Of a DNA stretch of 64,000 nt, positions 1-7,626 are shown piece after piece. The position numbers and the translations under genes are program-made. The DNA is from Rheinheimera aquimaris (lineage in GTDB: Bacteria > Pseudomonadota > Gammaproteobacteria > Enterobacterales > Alteromonadaceae): contig NZ_JAJAVQ010000001.1 in the NCBI RefSeq assembly GCF_020531985.1, positions 372,001 to 436,000 on the forward strand, read 5' to 3'. The notes under the pieces were generated by a model. It saw nothing but the letters and a program-made list of their open reading frames with translations. It was not told where the DNA came from and searched no databases. Each line of letters begins with the position of its first letter. The first letter of the stretch is position 1.

Positions 1-431
1 AGCGTTTTAGCCTGTTCGCCGGTTAACATACCCAGTGTCATACAGGTTTCCAGCCCCATATTTTTTACGCCCTGCACCATTTCAATAATGTAAGGCATGT
101 CGCGCTGTTTCGGATTGGTCCAGGCGGCACCCATACAAAACCGGGTTGCGCCTTTATCCTTTGCCGCTTTGGCTTGTGTCAGCACCTTTTCCACTTCTAA
201 TAAACGCTCGCGCTCAAGGCCGGTATTGTAGTGGCCACTTTGCGGGCAATATTTGCAATCTTCGGCACAGGCGCCGGTTTTAATCGACAGCAAGGTGCTT
301 ACCTGTACTTCATTCGGCGTAAAGTGTGCCCGGTGTACTGTTTGCGCCTGAAACAGTAAGTCGTTAAAGGGTAAAGCATATAAAGCGTTAACTTCGGCAA
401 GTGTCCAGTTGTGGCGCACGACAGAATGCAT
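1..431 (-). CDS. bioB: Biotin synthase BioB (partial, 3' end outside window)
   Basis: Radical-SAM enzyme that inserts sulfur into dethiobiotin, the last step of biotin synthesis. The visible 143 N-terminal residues begin MHSVVRHNW and contain the radical-SAM cluster motif CAEDCKYC, with Cys55, Cys59 and Cys62 as expected ligands, followed by the BioB-typical [10 protein letters not shown] stretch and the FCMGAAW segment. The start is the ATG at 431. It is divergent from bioA across a 106-bp spacer, the usual bio arrangement in gammaproteobacteria. The C-terminal part lies before base 1. Confidence 0.97.
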   Translation of the reverse strand, partial: MHSVVRHNWTLAEVNALYALPFNDLLFQAQTVHRAHFTPNEVQVSTLLSIKTGACAEDCKYCPQSGHYNTGLERERLLEVEKVLTQAKAAKDKGATRFCMGAAWTNPKQRDMPYIIEMVQGVKNMGLETCMTLGMLTGEQAKT

Positions 432-493
432 AATATTCCCTGCGTTGTTTGAGGTTATAGTGATTTTCGGCTAGTCTAACCGCCGCCTTAGCG

Positions 494-526
494 TTGTCAA
501 CGCTGACCAGAGTTAAAACTTTACTA
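494..526. promoter_or_regulatory. Candidate BirA operator between bioB and bioA
   Basis: The bioB/bioA spacer holds TTGTCAACG, 15 bases, then ACTTTACTA. Against the known BirA half-sites TTGTAAACC and GGTTTACAA these match 7 of 9 and 6 of 9 positions, and the spacing is close to that of the E. coli operator. The right half is weak, so this is a candidate only. It would repress both divergent genes when biotinyl-AMP is plentiful. Confidence 0.45.
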
Positions 527-537
527 CAGGTTAATAA

Positions 538-1809
538 ATGAGCATTGATTTAGCATTTGATCGCGACCATATCTGGCACCCCTACACGTCTATGCTAAAG
601 CCGCTACCAGTCTACCCGGTAGTTGCAGCTGACGGCTGTGAGCTGGTACTGGAAAATGGTCAGCGTTTAATCGATGGCACCGCATCCTGGTGGTCGGCGG
701 TACACGGTTATAATCACCCCGAATTAAATGCTGCCGTTAGCAACCAGCTTGGTAAAATGGCGCATGTAATGTTTGGTGGTATCACGCACCAGCCAGCCGT
801 TACGCTGTGTCAGCAGTTGCTGGCTATGGTACCGGCGAATCTGACTAAGGTATTTCTCGCCGACAGCGGCTCTATTGCTGTAGAGGTGGCGATAAAGATG
901 GCACTGCAGTATTGGCTGGCCAGCAACATGCCGCAAAAACAAAAACTGATCAGCCTGCGTAAGGGTTACCATGGCGATACGTTTGCGGCGATGGCGGTAT
1001 GCGATCCGGTGGATGGCATGCATGATATGTTTGCTAATTTACTGCCACAGCACTTTTTTTTGCCGGCGCCACAAAGCCGGTTTGATGGCGATTTTCAACC
1101 AGAAGATATCGAAGCGCTGCAAAACCTGCTGGCAGAGCAGCACCATGAAATTGCCGCCCTTATTTTAGAGCCCATAGTGCAAGGCTATGGTGGCATGCGC
1201 TTTTATCACCCTGAGTATTTACGCCGCGCCCGCGCCTTGTGTGACCAGTATCAGGTATTGTTGATAGCCGACGAAATAGCCACCGGCTTTGGCCGCAGTG
1301 GTAAGTTGTTTGCCTGTGAGCATGCCGGTATACAACCGGATATTATGTGTATCGGCAAGGCATTAAGCGGCGGTTACATTACGCTGGCGGCCACACTGTG
1401 CACCGATGATGTCGCCCGCGGCATCAGCTTAAGCGCAGCCGGTGGCTTAATGCACGGCCCTACTTTTATGGCAAACCCACTGGCCTGTGCGGTAGCCAGT
1501 GCCAGCCTTAACTTAATCAGCCAGGGTCACTGGCAACAGCAGGTAGCACAAATTGAAGCCCAGCTACAACAGGAGTTAGCACCGTGCCGGGCCTCTGCGC
1601 TGGTAAAGGATGTGCGGGTACTGGGCGCCATTGGCGTACTGGAGATGCACAGCAAAGTGGATGTTGCCGCACTGCAACAGCAATTTGTCGAGCTGGGTGT
1701 GTGGATCCGCCCGTTTAATAACCTGATTTATATTATGCCGCCTTTTATTATCACCCCGGCGCAACTTAGCAAGCTGACTGGCGCTATGCGCACTGTGGTT
1801 AAGGTTTAG
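538..1809 (+). CDS. bioA: Adenosylmethionine-8-amino-7-oxononanoate aminotransferase BioA
   Basis: PLP enzyme that converts KAPA to DAPA using SAM as amino donor, in biotin synthesis. It has 423 residues, the normal family length. The N-terminal HIWHPYTSM and [14 protein letters not shown] blocks are BioA signatures, and Lys274 in [10 protein letters not shown] is the expected Schiff-base lysine, preceded by the [14 protein letters not shown] block. The ATG at 538 follows the bio spacer directly. Its 3' end overlaps the convergent gene at 1806 by four bases. Confidence 0.97.
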   Translation: MSIDLAFDRDHIWHPYTSMLKPLPVYPVVAADGCELVLENGQRLIDGTASWWSAVHGYNHPELNAAVSNQLGKMAHVMFGGITHQPAVTLCQQLLAMVPANLTKVFLADSGSIAVEVAIKMALQYWLASNMPQKQKLISLRKGYHGDTFAAMAVCDPVDGMHDMFANLLPQHFFLPAPQSRFDGDFQPEDIEALQNLLAEQHHEIAALILEPIVQGYGGMRFYHPEYLRRARALCDQYQVLLIADEIATGFGRSGKLFACEHAGIQPDIMCIGKALSGGYITLAATLCTDDVARGISLSAAGGLMHGPTFMANPLACAVASASLNLISQGHWQQQVAQIEAQLQQELAPCRASALVKDVRVLGAIGVLEMHSKVDVAALQQQFVELGVWIRPFNNLIYIMPPFIITPAQLSKLTGAMRTVVKV

Positions 1810-2180
1810 GTGTGCCAGAACAGATACAGCAATAAGCTCAAACAACTTATCAGCAGCAACACAATATTAAAATGCAGGTGATCTGAACGCCGGCGCAGCC
1901 TTAGCCGGTTCAGCGCCAGGCTAAGGCCACTTAGTAGCGCTGCGAAGGTTAAAAAATACTGCAACAAGTCTGTCAGCATCGGGTGCCACTCGTCGCGGAT
2001 CTCGATACCCCAGTAGCGCACCAGGCCGGTATCCATTTCCGGCTTGGCGTAGTGCGCAATAATCATTGCCACCAAAAATAGTAACCAGCCCAGCACCGCC
2101 AGCCAGCTGAACGCCCGGCAGATAACATCCGGCCCCTGGCGGCGTTCATATTTTTCTGGTTTCTGCGCTTCCGTGTTCAA
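1806..2180 (-). CDS. Small conserved membrane protein, function unknown
   Basis: 124 residues starting with TTG, which is preceded by AGGA about 11 bases upstream. The N-terminus is charged ([16 protein letters not shown]). Three hydrophobic helices follow at about residues 25-45, 69-90 and 104-122, separated by a basic [12 protein letters not shown] loop. It resembles uncharacterised inner-membrane proteins of Alteromonadales, but I recognise no functional domain. It converges on bioA with a 4-base overlap, so the two mRNAs share an end. Confidence 0.7.
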   Translation of the reverse strand: MNTEAQKPEKYERRQGPDVICRAFSWLAVLGWLLFLVAMIIAHYAKPEMDTGLVRYWGIEIRDEWHPMLTDLLQYFLTFAALLSGLSLALNRLRLRRRSDHLHFNIVLLLISCLSLLLYLFWHT

Positions 2181-2301
2181 ATTCTGTTGTCCTGTTAAGT
2201 TTTTCTTGTCTGACTAAGTTTTACTTGTGTTGTGCGTTTGGCTCAGTATCATTACAGCCTTTACGCAGTTGTCTAAGTTTACACCCTCTGGAGTTTGTTG
2301 C

Positions 2302-3702
2302 ATGACGCACGCCGTTATTAAAGATGTTTTAGCTGGTCGCTTTGCCATTGGTGATGTTATCACCGTTAAGGGCTGGATCCGCACCCGCCGCGATTCAAAA
2401 GCCGGCATTTCCTTTTTAGCTATTCATGACGGCAGCTGCTTCGACGCTGTGCAGGCCGTTGTGCCGGCAGAGCTGAATAATTATGAATCTGAAATAAAAC
2501 GCCTGACCACCTCTTGTTCTGTAGTGGTAACAGGCACTGTAGCGCGCTCTGAAGGCCAGGGCCAGGCGTTTGAGTTACAAGCCAGTCAGGTTGACGTTGT
2601 TGGCTGGGTAGAAAACCCGGACACCTACCCTATGGCACCCAAACGCCACAGTATGGAATACCTGCGTGAACACGCTCACCTGCGCCCGCGTACCAATATC
2701 ATGGGCGCCGTTACCCGTGTGCGTCACTGTTTAGCACAGGCTGTACACCGTTTTTTCCACGAGCAAGGCTATTACTGGATCAGCACGCCGATCATTACCG
2801 GCTCAGATGCCGAAGGTGCCGGTGAAATGTTCCGCGTCAGCACGCTCGATCTGGAAAACCTGCCACGCACAGACAAAGGCGCTATCGATTACAGCCAGGA
2901 TTTTTTCGGTAAAGAAACCTTCCTGACCGTATCTGGCCAGCTAAACGGCGAAACCTACGCCTGTGCCATGTCGAAAATTTACACCTTCGGCCCGACGTTC
3001 CGTGCTGAAAACTCGAATACCAGCCGTCACTTAGCCGAGTTCTGGATGATTGAGCCTGAAGTGGCTTTTGCCGAGCTAAAAGACATCGCCCAACTGGCAG
3101 AAGATATGCTCAAATACGTCTGTAAAGCCGTACTGACCGAACGTGCTGACGATATGGCGTTCTTTGCCGAGCGCATTGACCCCACCGCCATCACCCGTTT
3201 ACAGCAGCTGGTTGACTCAAGCTTTGTGCGGATGGATTACACTGATGCCATTGAAATCCTGAAAACCTGCGGTAAGAAATTTGAATACCCGGTTGAATGG
3301 GGTGTCGATTTACAATCTGAGCACGAACGCTACCTGGCCGAAGAACACGTAGGCGCGCCTATCATTATGCAAAACTACCCGAAAGACATTAAAGCCTTTT
3401 ACATGCGCTTAAATGACGACGGTAAAACAGTGGCCGCGATGGACGTACTGGCGCCGGGCATCGGTGAAATTATCGGCGGCAGCCAGCGTGAAGAACGCCT
3501 GGACGCTTTCGACAAACGCTTAGATGAAATGGGTCTGGATAAAGAAAGCTACGGCTGGTATCGCGATCTGCGCCGCTACGGCACTGTACCGCACGCCGGT
3601 TTTGGCTTGGGTTTCGAGCGTTTAGTATCGTACGTTACCGGCATTGGTAACATCCGGGATGTTATCGCCTTCCCGCGTACACCAGGCAACGCCGAATTTT
3701 AA
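2302..3702 (+). CDS. asnS: Asparaginyl-tRNA synthetase
   Basis: Class II aminoacyl-tRNA synthetase that charges tRNA-Asn. The start is placed at the ATG at 2302 because GGAG lies 8 bases upstream and the product is then 466 residues, as in E. coli AsnS. An open frame 25 codons further upstream lacks these supports. The N-terminal OB-fold begins with [17 protein letters not shown]. Motif 2 is visible as [22 protein letters not shown], and motif 3 lies in the C-terminal [15 protein letters not shown] stretch. It ends in a shared bidirectional terminator. Confidence 0.98.
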   Translation: MTHAVIKDVLAGRFAIGDVITVKGWIRTRRDSKAGISFLAIHDGSCFDAVQAVVPAELNNYESEIKRLTTSCSVVVTGTVARSEGQGQAFELQASQVDVVGWVENPDTYPMAPKRHSMEYLREHAHLRPRTNIMGAVTRVRHCLAQAVHRFFHEQGYYWISTPIITGSDAEGAGEMFRVSTLDLENLPRTDKGAIDYSQDFFGKETFLTVSGQLNGETYACAMSKIYTFGPTFRAENSNTSRHLAEFWMIEPEVAFAELKDIAQLAEDMLKYVCKAVLTERADDMAFFAERIDPTAITRLQQLVDSSFVRMDYTDAIEILKTCGKKFEYPVEWGVDLQSEHERYLAEEHVGAPIIMQNYPKDIKAFYMRLNDDGKTVAAMDVLAPGIGEIIGGSQREERLDAFDKRLDEMGLDKESYGWYRDLRRYGTVPHAGFGLGFERLVSYVTGIGNIRDVIAFPRTPGNAEF

Positions 3703-3716
3703 TCTCGCAAAACATA

Positions 3717-3743
3717 AAAGGCGCTGTTACAGCGCCTTTTTTT
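3717..3743. terminator. Bidirectional terminator between asnS and the DUF2127 gene
   Basis: GGCGCTG (3720-3726), loop TTA, CAGCGCC (3730-3736), then seven T on the plus strand and a short A run on the left. It serves asnS on the plus strand and the convergent gene on the minus strand. The stop codon of the minus-strand gene is the loop itself (3727-3729). Confidence 0.85.
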
Positions 3744-4182
3744 GTTGCAGTAACACCTTTGCCATATACCAGACGATAAGAACGTTGACTAAAAACACGG
3801 CCACGCTCCAAATGTTGGCATGCGCAAATATCTCATAAATTTCAAACGGTATGTAAATGGCGCCGCTACCAAGCGCAAACCATTCTGTCCAGACAAGGCC
3901 GTGCCAAAGACCATAGGCTTCAATTAAACGAACCAACGCATAAACTAATGCCCCAACAGCCATCAAGCTAAGGTCGCTAACCGGAAACGAGCTGGCAGCG
4001 TGAATAAAAACACCCGGAATATGGCTTGCCGGGTTCAAATGCGCATGACTTACCAACGTCTCAGCAATTTGCTGTAAGTTACGCCCAGCCAACGTGTGAA
4101 GCCCAATACCGACCAACAACGATATGACGCCTTTAAACGCTTCCAGCGCTGCAATCAGTTTTAAGCCATTTCTTGCTCGCAT
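3727..4182 (-). CDS. DUF2127 family membrane protein
   Basis: 151 residues with hydrophobic segments near the N-terminus (LIAALEAFKGVISLLVGIGL), in the middle (SLMAVGALVYALVRLIEAYGLW) and at the C-terminus (WSVAVFLVNVLIVWYMAKVLL). The pattern GLKLIAALEAFKG and the EAYGLW...EWFALGSGAIYIPFE block fit DUF2127 proteins, whose function is unknown. I prefer the ATG at 4182, with AGGG 8 bases upstream, over an in-frame ATG at 4233 that has no clear ribosome site. The last codons lie inside the terminator stem. Confidence 0.75.
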   Translation of the reverse strand: MRARNGLKLIAALEAFKGVISLLVGIGLHTLAGRNLQQIAETLVSHAHLNPASHIPGVFIHAASSFPVSDLSLMAVGALVYALVRLIEAYGLWHGLVWTEWFALGSGAIYIPFEIYEIFAHANIWSVAVFLVNVLIVWYMAKVLLQQKKAL

Positions 4183-4245
4183 TACCTTACACCCTGTAAA
4201 AAAACAACGCTGAAAATTTGTCAGCACTTTCAAGCCAAGCTTATG

Positions 4246-4414
4246 CTAGGAAAATAAACCTTCAAGCTGTGCTTTTTGCTCTGGACTAAGCTCCTTTATC
4301 GATCTTAATGCGTCGGTAAGTGCAGCTTTAGCTTCTTCGGCCTTTTAAAAATGTAAGTAAGCCCGGATTAACGCAGCCTATGAGTAGTAGTGATCCATAA
4401 CCTATTCTTTTCAT
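4246..4414 (-). pseudogene. Small lipoprotein-like gene with an apparent 1-base frameshift
   Basis: Reading leftward from the ATG at 4414, preceded by GAGG, the first frame gives MKRIGYGSLLLIGC, a short lipoprotein signal with a LIGC lipobox, then ends at a TAA at 4328-4330. The next frame continues from 4344 to a TAG at 4246 and encodes KAEEAKAALTDAL... ending in LSPEQKAQLEGLFS, an alanine/lysine-rich helix. Removing one base from the run of T and A at about 4345-4351 would join both parts into one 55-residue lipoprotein. It could be a real inactivation, a sequencing error in a homopolymer, or, less likely, programmed frameshifting. Confidence 0.55.
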
Positions 4415-4604
4415 TATTTTTCCTCAGTTTAAAAATGCTACCCGCGATTAGAATACAAAATATTTTCAGCACTGACGCCTTGCACATGTGCGTAAACGTT
4501 AAAGCTCTGCATAAACTTCAGATCCTACAATGACGCTTGAAGCTCATAATTTATCTCAGTAGCCCAATCGCCAAACTGCTAAACGGATTCGGTTTGAATA
4601 AATC
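4415..4604. other. Spacer at the distal end of the integron array
   Basis: I see no gene here. A GTTAGCA core-like sequence at 4608-4614, overlapping the end of the hydrolase gene, resembles the gene-proximal core of an attC, but no matching left core or folded arm is recognisable in this spacer. If the hydrolase is a cassette, its attC has decayed or been deleted. Confidence 0.4.
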
Positions 4605-5270
4605 TCAGTTAGCAACACCGTGCACCCAATCCAGTAATGGCTCAACCCATACCGGATGCGGCATATAAAACGCACCATGCAATTTACCCGTCGAGATTTT
4701 AAGCTCCTTGAATGACCGCAATTGTTCAGACTGGTCCGCGAGAGGCTTGCAACTTCCGGCTAACGTATCACTTTCTTCGTAAACCGAAAGAACCTGGCCC
4801 GTCAAACTAATTTGTGGTGCAGCAGAGCCACCAGGGCAAGCAGCCAGAAGGACGAAACGAACGTGCGGCCGCCGCAGAAAGCTAGAGACGCGCGTTGCGA
4901 TTGCGCCGCCTTTTGAGAAACCAACAACAACAATATTGCCAGGCGAAACGCCGCGTTCAATCAACTTTTCGACTTGAGAGACAACAATGCCTGCATATGC
5001 ATTGATATCCGTTTTAGCTGGGCGCTGCGCCGAAATGACTAAAGCCCCCCGGGATGAAAGTGTCTCAAGTATCGCGGGGTAATCGTATAGCCCAAAACGC
5101 GGATCTGTAGGGCGAGGCCCAGAATTCTCAATGATTCGCCCATGCAGATAGAACAAGTAGATCTTTGTGGGCTCAGGCGTATCGGGCACTTCGGTATAGA
5201 TGGTATCTGCATGTGCTGTCATGAAGACCGTGAGTAAAAGCGCACAGATGTATCTAACATATTTTCCCAT
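4605..5270 (-). CDS. Secreted alpha/beta hydrolase (last cassette or array-edge gene)
   Basis: 221 residues with an N-terminal signal peptide (MGKYVRYICALLLTVFMTAHA). The alpha/beta-hydrolase fold is shown by the FYLHG oxyanion-type strand, the nucleophile elbow GFSKG (Ser near residue 118), a likely acid in YEESDTLAG and a C-terminal histidine in KLHGAFY. Substrate unknown; a periplasmic esterase or lipase-like role is inferred. It is preceded by attC13 and read in the cassette direction, but no attC follows it. The stop codon lies 1 base from a GTTAGCA core-like sequence, as in true cassettes. Confidence 0.8.
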   Translation of the reverse strand: MGKYVRYICALLLTVFMTAHADTIYTEVPDTPEPTKIYLFYLHGRIIENSGPRPTDPRFGLYDYPAILETLSSRGALVISAQRPAKTDINAYAGIVVSQVEKLIERGVSPGNIVVVGFSKGGAIATRVSSFLRRPHVRFVLLAACPGGSAAPQISLTGQVLSVYEESDTLAGSCKPLADQSEQLRSFKELKISTGKLHGAFYMPHPVWVEPLLDWVHGVAN

Positions 5271-5405
5271 TTATTTACTCATGATTTGTTAGCTGTTGCC
5301 AGCAAGATATTTTTTAGCACACCGGCCAACGAAACTCCGCCCAGGGTTTGCACCGCTAATCCGTTTATCCAAAGAGAACTGGACTTCCCTAAAATTCCGC
5401 AAACC

Positions 5406-5486
5406 TGCTAACGCCAGCCATAAACGCGAGCAACGTGTTGCGAGTCGAGCGCCCAAAGGGCGCGTTTTTGATGGCGATTGTTATGC
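5406..5486. other. attC13 recombination site
   Basis: 81 bp from the left core TGCTAAC to the right core GTTATGC, with a central hairpin GCGCCC-AAA-GGGCGC. It belongs to the same sequence family as attC12 and attC6. It terminates the cassette whose gene stops at 5488. Confidence 0.88.
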
Positions 5487-5487
5487 A

Positions 5488-6024
5488 TTACTGACTCTCT
5501 GATAAATACATTTTGCCGTCTTTAACCACAAACATTCCGCTTTTCGTGCCAATGTACAAAGTCACTTCGTGTACATTGCTTTGTAGAAGATGAAATTCGT
5601 TTGGATATGGTTGAAGATGGGTTGCTACCATTGCTGAAACATCAGGTTTTTTGGGACCCAAACTTAAGCAACCTTTTGTTGAGCTCTGCGCCGAGTCTAA
5701 GGCAATTACACCATCAACTACCGGAGCTTTAAAATGCCGTCCGATAATGACTTCTTTACCCTTCGAACCAACAAGATAAAAATACTGCTGTTCTTCACCA
5801 ATTAAGTAGCCTTCGTACTTAACTCCTGGACACTGATTCTCTTTAAGAAATTTTTTGATTTCTATGTATTCAGGTCTTTTTTTTAAATTTACTTTAGTTT
5901 TTTGCTGAATAGCATCTGTAAGCAATACACCCCAAGCCTGAGCATCTTCTAGCTCATCTGCATAGGTGTTGCCGCTACTCAAAACGGCGAAAGGCAAGAA
6001 TACAACTGATAGTAGTTTATGCAC
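5488..6024 (-). CDS. Cassette 13: secreted protein of unknown function
   Basis: 178 residues from a GTG start preceded by GGGAGAG. An N-terminal signal peptide (MHKLLSVVFLPFAVLSSGNTYA) is followed by a polar, mostly soluble domain, so a periplasmic location is likely. I recognise no family. Two cysteines (NQCPGVKY and KGCLSLGP) could form a disulfide. The gene occupies one complete cassette between attC12 and attC13. Confidence 0.75.
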   Translation of the reverse strand: MHKLLSVVFLPFAVLSSGNTYADELEDAQAWGVLLTDAIQQKTKVNLKKRPEYIEIKKFLKENQCPGVKYEGYLIGEEQQYFYLVGSKGKEVIIGRHFKAPVVDGVIALDSAQSSTKGCLSLGPKKPDVSAMVATHLQPYPNEFHLLQSNVHEVTLYIGTKSGMFVVKDGKMYLSESQ

Positions 6025-6036
6025 TGATCTCTCCCT

Positions 6037-6375
6037 TCATGGCATAACGCCCGCCACAAACGCGAGCAAAGTGTTGCGAGTCGAGCGCCCACAGGGCGCG
6101 TTTTTGATGGCGCTTGTTAGGGTGCATTTATAATGCCTTACAAATGGATAAACAATAGCTAGCCAAACTGTAATGCAACATATGGCACCAAAAAGAGCAG
6201 TAAACCGCATTAATATGTCCTGAGATGGGTTAGTTTTGTAGCGCCTTAGAACGAGCAGGCAAGCAGAAACAGCAAATATGGCACTAGCAATCAAATACAA
6301 CCAAAATGAGGCTTCTAGCATGCTGGTTGAATCGCTCCACCAACTCACAGCCCCAACCAATAGCGTTGCAAGCAA
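6037..6375 (-). CDS. Cassette 12: small membrane protein, probably frameshifted near its start
   Basis: The frame shows transmembrane helices around FWLYLIASAIFAVSACLLVL and FTALFGAICCITVWLAIVYPF. The only in-frame initiator is a TTG at 6375 inside the first hydrophobic helix. Upstream, the frame stays open to 6408 and encodes VEALIQILFIFLLATLL, while an ATG at 6415 next to CAGG is one base out of frame and hits TGA after three codons. Dropping one base would give MTVEALIQ..., a normal N-terminus. The 3' end reads through all of attC12, ending at 6037, so about 30 C-terminal residues are attC-encoded. Confidence 0.55.
   Translation of the reverse strand: MLATLLVGAVSWWSDSTSMLEASFWLYLIASAIFAVSACLLVLRRYKTNPSQDILMRFTALFGAICCITVWLAIVYPFVRHYKCTLTSAIKNAPCGRSTRNTLLAFVAGVMP
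6042..6122. other. attC12 recombination site
   Basis: 81 bp, left core GCATAAC, right core GTTAGGG, central GCGCCC-ACA-GGGCGC hairpin. It differs from attC13 and attC6 at only a few positions. It is translated as the C-terminus of the cassette-12 ORF. Confidence 0.9.
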
Positions 6376-6435
6376 AAAAATGAAGAGTATTTGAATAAGT
6401 GCTTCAACTTGTCATCCTGACCATCTACTGATTAA

Positions 6436-6516
6436 CCCTAACGCTCGCCTAAACGGCGAGCAACTTGTTGCGAGTCCAGCGGCCAAAAGCCGCGATGTTT
6501 AAGGCGCTTGTTATGT
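6436..6516. other. attC11 recombination site
   Basis: 81 bp, left core CCCTAAC, right core GTTATGT, central stem GCGGC-CAAAA-GCCGC. It is related to the attC6/12/13 family but more diverged. Confidence 0.88.
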
Positions 6517-6521
6517 AACAC

Positions 6522-6896
6522 TTATCTCGAGCCTTTCATTATGTTTTGATTTAATTGCTCAAATTCTTGCATCAGTTTGTCACAGTCTTCTTTTTTAGCT
6601 TGGCAGAGGGCAGACATTTGAATGTATATCTTTTGGTTTTTCTCAACAACTTTGCGCTTTATTGCGGCTGGGTGAGCTGGATGCGAATCAGGAGTGAATG
6701 ACCACAAAACCAAGTTTGATTCCTCTTTATCCTCAATTATTGTCCAGCCGCCCTGGATGCTTAGATTTGTGCCCTCTTTATTTTTGAGTGCATTTAGCGC
6801 GAGCTCCACTGTTTTATATCCAATCGAGCTACTCTCAGAAGCGAAAGCGGAAAAAGCAATTGAAATGCTCAAGAACGCTAAAGGTATAATTTTCAC
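6522..6896 (-). CDS. Cassette 11: small secreted protein of unknown function
   Basis: 124 residues from a GTG start with GGAGAG upstream. A signal peptide (MKIIPLAFLSISIAFSAFA) precedes a soluble domain containing ALNALKNKEGTNLSIQGGWTI and a C-terminal amphipathic helix with two cysteines (ALCQAKKEDCDKL), likely a periplasmic disulfide. I recognise no enzymatic motif. The middle (YKTVELALNALK...GGWTIIED...LWSFTPDSHPAHPAAIKR) resembles periplasmic proteins of unknown function that occur elsewhere in cassettes, by recollection only. Confidence 0.7.
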   Translation of the reverse strand: MKIIPLAFLSISIAFSAFASESSSIGYKTVELALNALKNKEGTNLSIQGGWTIIEDKEESNLVLWSFTPDSHPAHPAAIKRKVVEKNQKIYIQMSALCQAKKEDCDKLMQEFEQLNQNIMKGSR

Positions 6897-6911
6897 TAAA
6901 CTCTCCGTGTT

Positions 6912-7010
6912 ACATAACGCTTTACTAATGGGCTGCCGCAGCGAAGCGTAGGCAGTCCCGTGCAGGCCACGCCGTTTGTGGCCGGAACGAAATTAAGTAA
7001 CTTGTTATAC
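6912..7010. other. attC10 recombination site
   Basis: 99 bp, left core ACATAAC, right core GTTATAC. The arms contain GGCTGCCGCAGC... and GGCCACG...GTGGCC blocks shared almost exactly with attC5, defining a second attC family in this array. Confidence 0.9.
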
Positions 7011-7466
7011 ATAATTTTTGTCTACTGCACGCTTAATTAGCTGAAATTGCAACCAAACCATAATTGGCATAGTTATAAAGCCATAGATAACCCATGCATA
7101 AGGCGAAGCCTGAATTACATTCAAAATGTATGTTATGAAAAAATAAGTAAGCCAATATCCTATCTGGATTTTTATGCTTATTGGCAATCCCAGAACGACT
7201 AAGGTATCTAAGACACTAGCCTTTTTATGGTTTGCGCAAGCCCTATAAACTTTAAGCGCGCCAAGATGAAATACAGCCACAGTGATCACATAAGAAGCGA
7301 ACGTAAACAAGTTAATCGAATAAGAATACCCTAATAAAAACATTGGCATTACAGTACCAATAACCTGTAAGTAGAAGCATGCAACGTAGTACACCGTTTT
7401 CTGCTTTTGATCAATTTCGTCTTTAGCTAACTTTGTAGCGATGACGTCCGTGTTCCAGATGTCCAT
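7005..7466 (-). CDS. Cassette 10: multi-pass membrane protein of unknown function
   Basis: 153 residues with about four hydrophobic helices: VYYVACFYLQVIGTVMPMFLL, INLFTFASYVITVAVFHLGAL, IGYWLTYFFITYILNVIQ and WVIYGFITMPIMVWLQF. The start ATG at 7466 has GAGG a few bases upstream. The TAA stop lies inside the right core of attC10, so the coding sequence ends exactly where the recombination site begins. No family recognised. Confidence 0.75.
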   Translation of the reverse strand: MDIWNTDVIATKLAKDEIDQKQKTVYYVACFYLQVIGTVMPMFLLGYSYSINLFTFASYVITVAVFHLGALKVYRACANHKKASVLDTLVVLGLPISIKIQIGYWLTYFFITYILNVIQASPYAWVIYGFITMPIMVWLQFQLIKRAVDKNYV

Positions 7467-7480
7467 GTAACCTCAATTAT

Positions 7481-7549
7481 GTATAACGCCTCAATAACCG
7501 GCTCAGCTTTGCTGCGTCCGGCGCCGAAGGCGCGAAGTTGATTGACTTG
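7481..7549. other. attC9, left part (site split by an insertion sequence)
   Basis: Left core GTATAAC at 7481-7487, followed by CCTCAATAACC and a GCGCC-GAA-GGCGC hairpin, then TTGATTGACTTG. The right core GTTAGGG is found at 9136-9142, on the far side of the insertion sequence. Joining ...GACTTG to TTAGGG rebuilds a normal site of about 75 bp whose outer arms pair (TCAATAA with TTGATTGA, one bulged base, as attC hairpins have). Confidence 0.85.
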
Positions 7550-7557
7550 ATACTCAT

Positions 7558-7569
7558 TGAGCCTTCTCC
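7558..7569 (+). repeat. Left sub-terminal inverted repeat of the IS
   Basis: TGAGCCTTCTCC; pairs with 9119-9130 at 10 of 12 positions. The adjoining ACTCATTGAGC (7552-7562) recurs exactly inside the element at 8968-8978. Confidence 0.75.
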
Positions 7570-7626
7570 CCAGCCCAGCCATTTGGCTAAGCTGGAAGGC
7601 GACCAAACCAAAAAGGAGAAGACCCA

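Noticed and set aside
724-1023. Open frame on the minus strand inside bioA
   Set aside because: Shadow of bioA; no domain or ribosome site.
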